Assembly: GCA_030180135.1 (NCBI GenBank)
Contig: CM058239.1
Location: forward strand, 58,979,246 to 59,043,245
From: Orychophragmus violaceus
Taxonomy: Eukaryota; Streptophyta; Magnoliopsida; Brassicales; Brassicaceae
DNA length: 64,000 bases
Direction of reading: 5' to 3'
How positions within the stretch are numbered: the first letter of the stretch is position 1; each line of letters begins with the position of its first letter. The translations under genes and the position numbers were made by a program. The notes beneath the pieces were generated by a model. It saw nothing but the letters and a program-made list of their open reading frames with translations. It was not told the DNA's origin and made no database searches. Positions 57,083-64,000 of this stretch are shown here, piece by piece.

Positions 57083-57944
57083 ATGGCCCCGAAGAACAGA
57101 ATGGCAGCGAGTAGTTCATCGGCGGAACCATACTGTCCGCATCCAAAATTTACTTTGAATCCGCGCCACCTTCAGAAGCTTAGGGAGAAGTGCCGTATTC
57201 TGGCGGGTGTAGAGATGGTGATTCCGTTCGTGTCGGAGTCGCCGGACAAAGTCTGGGAAGGATACTGCTGTGCCTCTTACGCATATTTTGAGAAGTTCAG
57301 ACTTTTCTTCCCGATCCTGCGTCTTGTCTCGTGGGTGCTGGCGCAGCTCCATATTGCCTTTCCACAAATGACTATGAACTTCATTTGGTACGTTATCGGG
57401 CTCGGTGTGCGAGCCGCCGAGGAGGGAATCGAATTTGGGGCCGAGCAACTCCTGAGGTCGTGTCAGGAAAAATATAATGTCAGGGCCCCGGGGACGTATT
57501 ATCTTTCTCCTCGGTTTGGGAAGATTCTAGAGGAGACTCCTCCTCGGGATGTCTGGAAAGAACGTTACTTCTTTTTTAAAATCAACGAGGCTTCTATTGG
57601 GGACTTCGATTATTCGGTCATCCCAACGCGTTGGGCCATCAACGTTGGTTAAGTTAGGGTTCCAACTAGTTCGATAGTTTTTTTTATCTCGATCCCGAAC
57701 ATTTAGTGACCTTTATTTCTTTTTGTTTTATTTTTCAGAGACTCCGGAATTGGTGCCATTCAACCTTGTCACGGAGAGTTTAATAGCTCGACTGAGGGGA
57801 GGTGACGTCGATTGGAATAATTTTAAATCAAAGAGCATACGAGCTGCTCTTGATTCTAATCCTCAACGTCCTCAAAACCAGCCACGAATTTTCAAGAAGT
57901 CCATCTCCCACAAGCTCCTCTTCAAGCATCTCCTTTACAAATAA
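57083..57944 (+). CDS. Antisense ORF of Tat element, two exons, about 256 aa
   Basis: Exon 1 is 57083-57647 and exon 2 57739-57944, with an intron of 91 bp (GTTAAG to TTTTTCAG). Splicing turns INVG-stop into INV-ETPELVPFNL. The start MAPKNRMAASSSSAEPYC was chosen because it aligns with MPPKTRAIG of copy 1; a Met at 57017 is further upstream. Core: VWEGYCCASYAYFEKFRLFF, VLAQLHIAFPQMTMNFIWYV and GTYYLSPRFGKILEETPPRD, ending WKERYFFFKI. This fits the plant gypsy-type putative transposase family (PF04195); no catalytic role is established. It faces gag-pol, as do the antisense ORFs reported for Tat-lineage elements. A second GT-AG pair (57984-58068) may follow, but the stop at 57944 precedes it. 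Confidence 0.65.
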
Positions 57945-58065
57945 TACCTCCTCATCGTCATGTCACAGAGCAAACCAAAACGAGTAAGGTTGGTTGGTTT
58001 CTTTTATTATAATTCTTTTGCATCGACCTGTAGAAGTCATCTGACTCGTGCTCTCTTTTCATTTG

Positions 58066-59640
58066 CAGGTCAAAGCAGCTATTTTACAAGTCAGTCTCGG
58101 GATTTATCGCGTTGTCTTTGGAGATTGCATCTCGAAAAATGTTGCAATCTGTTTGGGATTTGCTTTGATTCCCCTTTTGGTTACTAAGTAACCTAGGAAT
58201 TCTCTCGTTGGGACACTGAAGGTGCACTTCGTTGGATTGAGTTTCATCCCATACTTGCTGCGAATGACAAAGCATTCTTTTAGCTAGGGAGTGTGATCCT
58301 CGCATCTAGATGATTTGACAAACATATCGTCGATGTAGACCTCCATGGTTTTACCCAATAGTCCGAAAAACATCTAACAAGACGTTGGTAGGTAGCTCAT
58401 GCGTTCTTTAGCCCGAAAGGCATGACCTTATAGCAGTAAGTGCCTCAATCCGTTATGAACGAGGTATTTTTTTGGTCTTCGGGGTTCATCAATATCTGAT
58501 TGTACCCAGGGAATGCATCCATGAAAGATAGCAGTTGGTGACCTACTGTTGCTTCGACCTGTCGGTCGATGTGTGGGAGAGAGAATCTGTCTTTTGGGCA
58601 GGCCTTATTGAGGTTTGTGAAGTCGACACACACTCTTCACTTCCCATTTTTTTTCTTAACCACGACAGGGTTCACGAGCCAGTCGGGACATTTTACTTCC
58701 CTGATGGACCCAATTTTGAATAAACGATCGACCTCGTCGTTAACGGCTTGGGCTCGTTCTAGGCCAATTTTTCGACGTTTTTGCATGACTGGATTGTAAG
58801 CTGGGTCGACGTTCAGCTCATGACTGGTTACGTCGATGCTGATTCCTTTCATGTCGGTGGAAGACCAGGCGAAGGACTCAACGTTTTGTTTAAGAAAGAT
58901 GATCAGCTCATTTTTAACCGATTCTGGTAGGTCGGCTCTGATACCGACGTATCTTTCGATAGGAGATTCGTCTATGCAGACCTGGGTCGTGAGGTCCTTT
59001 AGGGGTCCTCTTTGATTGGGATTGTTATGCTTTTTAGTTTGCATCTTGGCGAGCTCCTCCTCTTTCTGTAATTGCTATGCATGGGATTTTTCGATCTGCT
59101 TATACCCATTCATGTAGCAGTTTCTGGAGGTCTTTTGACTTCCAGTAGACAGTTTTTACTCCTTTTGGAGTTGGGAACTTAACGCATTGATGGTAGGTCG
59201 ACGGTACGGATTTCATGTCGTATATCCAGGGTCACCTAGGATGGCATTATAAGGAGCTGGCCGATCTACTACGACAAACTTTGTCATCCTTCGTACTCCT
59301 CCAGCTATTACTGGGGCAAAGACAGAGCCCATTTAGTATGTCATTTCGCCAGCGAACCCTACCAAGGGCGTTTGTCCTTCAACGATCTCGGAGTCCTTGA
59401 ACTCCATCTTTTTTTAGTGCATCGTAAAAGAGGACGTCTACCGAACTTCCGATATCGATCATTATTCTCGAGAGTTTGACATCTCCGATAACTAAGCAGA
59501 AAAGCAATGCATTAACATGCGGTTTGTCGAGGTCGAATGTTTCGCTCTCGTAGAAGGTGATTTCGTGATGCAGACCTTGCTGTGGGATCTTGTCCCGTTT
59601 ATCGGTCTCGACCCTCCTTTATAGGGATTTGATCGAACTG
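58066..59640 (-). pseudogene. Tat copy 2 protease and reverse transcriptase (broken)
   Basis: Protease: LSRIMIDIGSSVDVLFYDAL (DIG where DTG is usual), about 59400-59470. Then linker, and RT: DPAYNPVMQKRRKIGLERAQ, VKCPDWLVNPVVVKKKNGK, CVDFTNLNKACPKDRFSLPH, LLSFMDAFPGYNQILMNPED, MPFGLKNA and, near 58330, MEVYIDDM, then YGMKLNPTKCTFSVP and EFLGYLV. In-frame stops and shifts lie near 58390 and 58635, among others. It ends with a word resembling the start of the RNase H connection (KIAAL) at about 58070, directly against the antisense ORF region. Confidence 0.85.
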
Positions 59641-59699
59641 ACCGAGTCTCGGCATAGCTTAGAGCCATCGAATATGAAGTCCACTCGTTTAGGGGGCAT

Positions 59700-60836
59700 C
59701 AGGCAACTCTTCTTCCTTAGTGTTCAATGGTCGACTTGCTTTCCTTATTATCGGAAGGTGTTTCTCCTTCTACTTTAGATTCCTGGTTGTTTTCAGCCTC
59801 TCGTTTTCTGGATTCTATCTTAGCTTGGGTGAAGCATTCTTCTGTCGAATGACCCTTCTTCTTGTGAAATTCACAAAATTTATCTTTATCGCACTCGAAC
59901 TTTTACGAGCCCTTTAGGCTCTCACCGCGTTAATTGTTCTGGATTTGCGAGAATACTTTTTGGCATTTGAGTTCTGCGATCCTGACTGGTTCTTCTCTTT
60001 TCGATGATTTTCATTGAGGGTCGCAGTTTCTTCCTCGAGGCGAGTAAAAGCCGAGGCGCGATGTAGGCATCGTCGAGAGTTACTGATTCGCGTATTGTGA
60101 TTTCTTCACAAAACTTGGTTGAGTGCCACAGTCCTCGTCTCAATTCCTCTTAAGCGTCTTCATCGTTTGGATTCACGATTTTGGATTTTATTTCCTTAAA
60201 GCGATCGATGTACGATCGAAGTGACTCCTCAGGTCGTTGAGATACGTTAAATAGGGATGACTTGGTAGTTTTGACTTCGATATAAATGAAGTACTGTTTG
60301 AGGAAAGTCGTCATGAATTGAGTGAAGTTGTCAATTGACTTCTCTTCCAGTCTGGCAAACCATTCCAAGTCTGGGCCCGAGAAGTTATCGGCGAAGAGCC
60401 TGTAGAAAGCAGGATCTCTTTCTTCATCGGATAAGTAAACTCTAGACATTGCTAGCCTAAATACCCTTATGTAGGCTTTAAGGTCCGACTTCCCCGAGCA
60501 GTCTGGGAATTTAGTTTTCTTACTTTCACGCAATCTCGCGAAGGCGATTTGATCTGTGAATGGCATTTGACGCGTCTCTTCGATCACTCGATCGATATCG
60601 GGTGCCGCGCTAGTTGCCATGTGAACTCGCGAGCTCAAACTCATGAAATAGGCATTAGCCTGCTCGATATATTTTCTGAGCATGCCGTGTTCGTCGCCTG
60701 CTACGGGGGCGAACTGTGTTTGCGGTTGAGCCGACGTGTTGAAGGATTTGGTGGTATTCTGCGGAACGGTGTCAATCGCTTTCTGATGATCGACTGGTGG
60801 CGGAGTATTGGAAGAGTCAGGTTGATTTGGATTCAT
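59700..60836 (-). pseudogene. Tat copy 2 gag (broken)
   Basis: MNPNQPDSSNTPPPVDHQKA opens 228 residues with a Retrotrans_gag domain: YRLFADNFSGPDLEWFARLE, FTQFMTTFLKQYFIYIE and RPEESLRSYIDRFKEIKSKI. A stop after NPNDEDA (60150) is followed in frame by LRRGLWHSTKFCEEITIRES. Further on, CEFHKKKGHSTEECF is the zinc-knuckle-like motif of Tat Gag (about 59840-59885), in another frame. Confidence 0.88.
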
Positions 60837-60909
60837 CTCGATTTATCAAACCCTAGATCTGATTCTTAAGATAGGAAGATCTACGGTAGTCCCCGCAGTC
60901 GGCGCAAAA

Positions 60910-61424
60910 TGTGAGATCGCGGATTGACACCAAGAATTTGTTTATGCGTGGATTTGGACTAAGAGAACGAGAATGTAAATTTCCTATGAATCAAAGATGT
61001 ATTTATGATTGAATATCTAAATAAGAACTTATACAATCGAATTGAGAGTATACAAATAAATGAGGTCGAAGTAATCTAGTCAAAGTGGTTTTCTCTATGG
61101 AAGTTGGAATGCCTTTTGAGATGATCTCTCTTCTCCTTTTATAGACTCGAGCCTCGATCTCTCTGCTCCAATTTTCTTCTGACTTCTTCTAGCGACGATA
61201 CCTCCTCTATTTGTGATACACGAATTTCGTTTGACCGGGCAAGGACTCGGTCCTCGGTAAAAATCATCTTCTTTATGTCGAGGTCGATCTCGACGGGCTC
61301 GACCCACTTTTTGACCAATATATATCCTTTTGGGCTTTGGATGAATCCTAGCCTAATGGGCGTAGACCATAATTGGGCCTTTCTGTCGTTTAATGGGCCG
61401 TTGATACGAAATCCAGTATCAACA
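60910..61424 (-). repeat. 5' LTR of Tat copy 2
   Basis: Minus-strand start TGTTGATACTGGATTTCG and end CGATCTCACA, 515 bp. A TATA box CTATAAAAGG (minus) lies at about 61135-61144. Homologous to 6202-6312 plus 18748-19150. Confidence 0.9.
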
Positions 61425-62330
61425 CTCTCCGCCATCTGCCTGAACAACCAAAAAATATAACAGTTTACATTTAGAAAACTAAAACTTAGAATATGAAATT
61501 AAAACTAAATATTTATAACTTACCATAATGATCTGTCTACCGGCAAAAGAAATCTTATTGGAGGTATGCGGCATTGGCGAACACCCATCCGGCCCTCTAG
61601 TGTTCCGCGATGATGAACACATAACGGACTTCGCCTCGGAATGTGGGTCCAACCAAAATCGCTTCAGACCGTTCCAAACCTCGAATAAGAGGTAAGATGG
61701 TCATCATGCATCTCCCATCCTCTTCAACTTCCTCTTCCTGTCGCACACCATATATAGATTTTTTAAAGGTCGCAAATTTGACGTAAACTTTACGACTAGA
61801 CAACGTAAATTCGATGCAAAATGGAAATTTGACTTTTTGGATGCATGCGCGAGAGAAAACCCAAATTTTGGTATTCAACTTAAATTCGTCGCTATATTAG
61901 CGACAAATTAGCGACCAAATATCGTATTTGAGGTTACATATATTTTTGAGGTTAAAATATATTTTTTGGGGTTTATAATATTCTCCGTATTGTGCCGAAT
62001 TCATGATGTATTTGACAATTCGACCTAAACCGTTGTTAGATACATAGAATTTACGAGCTTATTAGGATTTTATGGTTAAGTTACTGTAGATTTGGGGTAT
62101 AGGTTTAGGGTTATAATATCTGTTACACAGTGTTCGATTGAGTGTTTGATTGATTTTTAACTTTAAATGTCATCTAGAGTTGTATCGAACCACAAAAATA
62201 GTTCGATAATCTAAGTTGGCCTAAATATCATCTAGAGTTGTATCGATTATAAGTGTTTATGTAAGAGAATGGGGTGTTTAATATAAGCATTCAGATATTC
62301 TGGTAATATGAATTTGAATCGGTTAATACT
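61425..62330. other. Possible CACTA-derived end and unassigned sequence
   Basis: 61890-61925 has TTAGCGACAAATTAGCGACC, like CACTA subterminal repeats. To its left, on minus, a frame (61878-61597) ends with EEEVEEDGRCMMTILPLIRG and RYVFIIAEH, which I do not recognise. A short direct repeat, ATCATCTAGAGTTGTATCGA, occurs at 62166 (as GTCATC) and 62227. Confidence 0.3.
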
Positions 62331-63515
62331 TGAAATATCATGGTTTTTACCTGTTTTAAGCCATGATATAAGTGTGTTTTAGAGTCATTTGTAGTGTCTA
62401 TCGAGTCATTTACAAGTGTTTATTAGCTACATGCACGTTTAGAGGATTTTTGGAGATATTGGAGCTATTGGGACAAGTTTTGGAGCAAAAGCCGTGAGAA
62501 GCTGATTTCACTATCTCCGGACGACCTATGCAACTATCGATGCATCATTGGCATCGATCGACGCAGCTCAGCGCCAGCACATTAATAAAGACTTTGGAAA
62601 ATTGCAATTTTGCCCCAGAAAGTTTTAGTATTTACAAAAGGACCCCAAGACGTGATTAGGCCTTTATAATTAAGTTTTTGGTGTTTTGTTTTAGTTACGC
62701 ATTCATACTAATAGCTTTTTAGAAAGAGAGACCTTGAGGCTGATCGTTCTTGTACTACAGAGAGAAGATTTTGAACCTCTTTAACTCTTTTCTCTTTAAT
62801 TTTATGCAATCTATTTATTCATTGATTTGTGTTCCATTAATCATGTCTAAGTAGATTCATAGTTAGGTTTAGGGATTCTCTTAAGGGTTTTCATGACTTG
62901 CTAGATCTATCTATCAGTTAAGGATTCATATCTTATTTGTTCTTCAACCTGAATTGTGCTTAACACTAGTTTCTAATCTGATCACTTAGAATCTAGACTT
63001 TAGGTTTATAAATTGACACGAAAGTGTGGTTTAGAATCTGATCTATTTAGGTTGAGCAATTTAATTATCTGCAAAGAAATTTGGTTTAATTGAATTGTCA
63101 ACAAATCAAACTTGCACTTAAGGCTAGTTTAATCTGTTAGGAATTGCAAAGAAATTTGGGTTTCTGCTAATTAGACTTTGAGAATTCTCGCAACGAAAGT
63201 TGGTTAGTTCTATCTTGTGTTTGAGTTCTAGAACCGAACTTAATTTGATCCTGACTGATAATTGATATGCTTGTCTGATTTCCTGAGAACTCCCTAGACT
63301 TGACGCTTTTAGTACTTGCTTCACAACAACCGTTCTTGCTACTGATTTATTTTCTGATTTTTAGTTTAATATTTCTGATTAGCATCGCCTAGCTTAACTT
63401 GACATTCGATAGTCTATCGTAAGATTTCTTGTGTCTCTGTGGATTCGACCCCTAGATACTACATTTGCCTGTGCACTTGCTGTTGAACTTAGGGAAGTAA
63501 ACTCTGAGCATATCA
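62331..63515 (+). repeat. 5' LTR of element D
   Basis: Starts TGAAATATCATGGTTTTTAC and ends GAGCATATCA, about 1185 bp; the sense-strand equivalent of the 1202-bp LTR of element C. Confidence 0.88.
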
Positions 63516-63521
63516 AGTTTT

Positions 63522-63539
63522 TGGCGCCGTTGCCGGGGA
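63522..63539 (+). promoter_or_regulatory. Primer binding site of element D
   Basis: TGGCGCCGTTGCCGGGGA, seven bases after the LTR end, tRNA-Asp type. Confidence 0.95.
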
Positions 63540-63768
63540 CTTTTTTAAGTCTTCGATAGATTTGAGTTTAAATTTTAGATTAGGTTTTTCGTTTTTTGTT
63601 TTTGTTACTAATTTTTCCGTTTTGCTTTTGTCTACGTGGGTTTCAGGTCTGATATCGCTTAGCATCGATCGACGCATACATTGAATCGATCGACACAAGG
63701 CGAATCCCGAGTTGAAATGATCGTTGCAGACCTTGCATCGATCGATATAGTGCGATTATCGACGATTT

Positions 63769-64000
63769 ATGCAGAAGCGTGAGACCAGAAGTAATCCGGA
63801 CGCGAATCTCGTAAATATCAGACTTGAGGAACTTGCTAGACTAGAAAGAGAGAACAGAAAAGCTCAAAAACCGGCTAAGATGGCAGCAGCTAATCCAGCA
63901 CCTTTGATTCTTGTTCGAGATGCTGAGGGTATTCTGAGAGACTTGCAGAACAATCACTACTATGCTCAAGGACAGAGAACTGATGATGAGGGAAATGTGA
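63769..64000 (+). CDS. Athila-like Gag, N terminus (partial, open at window end)
   Basis: MQKRETRSNPDANLVNIRLE, then ELARLERENRKAQKPAKMAA and DAEGILRDLQNNHYYAQGQ. The frame is open for 77 codons to the last base, preceded by the normal leader. This is the usual beginning of Athila Gag, a basic helix before the capsid domain. It follows directly after two TCGATCG word pairs. Whether the rest is intact cannot be seen. Confidence 0.75.
   Translation, partial: MQKRETRSNPDANLVNIRLEELARLERENRKAQKPAKMAAANPAPLILVRDAEGILRDLQNNHYYAQGQRTDDEGNV

Larger units (their letters stand above)
56164..61424 (-). mobile_element. Tat-type gypsy element copy 2 (internally deleted)
   Basis: Minus-strand element: 5' LTR 60910-61424, primer-site-like sequence at about 60888-60905 (TGCGCCGACTGCGGGGAC on minus), gag, protease and RT ending near 58066, an antisense ORF on plus (57083-57944), purine tract (56429-56443) and a 3' LTR whose outer half is missing (56164-56428). 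RNase H and integrase are deleted. Confidence 0.85.
62331..64000 (+). mobile_element. Athila-like element D, 5' part (runs off the window)
   Basis: 5' LTR 62331-63515 followed by the primer site, a leader with TCGATCG word pairs, and an open gag. Related to element C (LTR ends, primer site) but clearly diverged and in the opposite orientation. Confidence 0.9.

Overview
The window is nuclear DNA of a flowering plant, most likely a Brassicaceae species (Brassica/Raphanus/Eutrema-like). The clues are the repeat families: Athila- and Tat-type Ty3/gypsy elements, a tRNA-derived SINE, DUF1985-type transposon genes, Tourist/PIF-Harbinger elements, hAT MITEs rich in AACCGAACC/TATCCGGAT words and Sadhu-like retroposons. 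Host-gene fragments (PTI1-like kinase, laccase, RPA-like OB fold) also look crucifer-like. It reads as gene-poor, probably pericentromeric, heterochromatin. I see only one apparently intact host gene, a two-exon gene for a 114-residue membrane-type protein at 28697-29208 (minus). Family names rest on recognised motifs and remembered family patterns; no search was run.

Layout. 1-1136: GC-rich truncated LTR. 1151-6141: probable degenerate Helitron holding an RPA-like pseudo-exon, a SINE with target-site duplication (TSD) and a MITE. 6202-20170: a three-level nest. A Tat-type gypsy LTR (minus) is split by Ty1/copia element A (6313-18742, plus, TSD AATGT), itself split by Ty1/copia element B (9276-16654, minus, TSD CGGAG). 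20170-24560: two DUF1985-type fragments in opposite orientation. 24890-26455: MITE cluster. 26820-27930: PTI1-like kinase pseudogene. 28697-29208: the intact gene. 29945-35154: PIF/Harbinger element with both of its genes, broken. 35167-35964: Tourist-like MITE. 36022-36886 and 40310-41290: Sadhu-like retroposons, with a laccase pseudogene and a foldback element between them. 41345-44640: second, older Harbinger element.

45741 to the right end is again LTR retrotransposons: a chromovirus (Tekay/Del-like, plus) with a 2.4 kb LTR, interrupted at 51509 by a non-autonomous Athila-like element C (minus). C is cut at 56163 and joined to a truncated Tat-type element (56164-61424, minus). After about 900 bp of possible CACTA-derived sequence, a related Athila-like element D (plus) starts at 62331 and runs off the window with an open gag.

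Points that stand out: (1) paired TCGATCG-type palindromic words spaced 21 bp, ten pairs in elements C and D; (2) an antisense, intron-containing ORF in both Tat elements with a TATA-like box at a conserved 189/190 nt distance; (3) copia B, whose two 635-bp LTRs look identical although its pol is thoroughly decayed; (4) an intron-like 113-bp insert between gag and protease of the chromovirus whose removal restores the frame.
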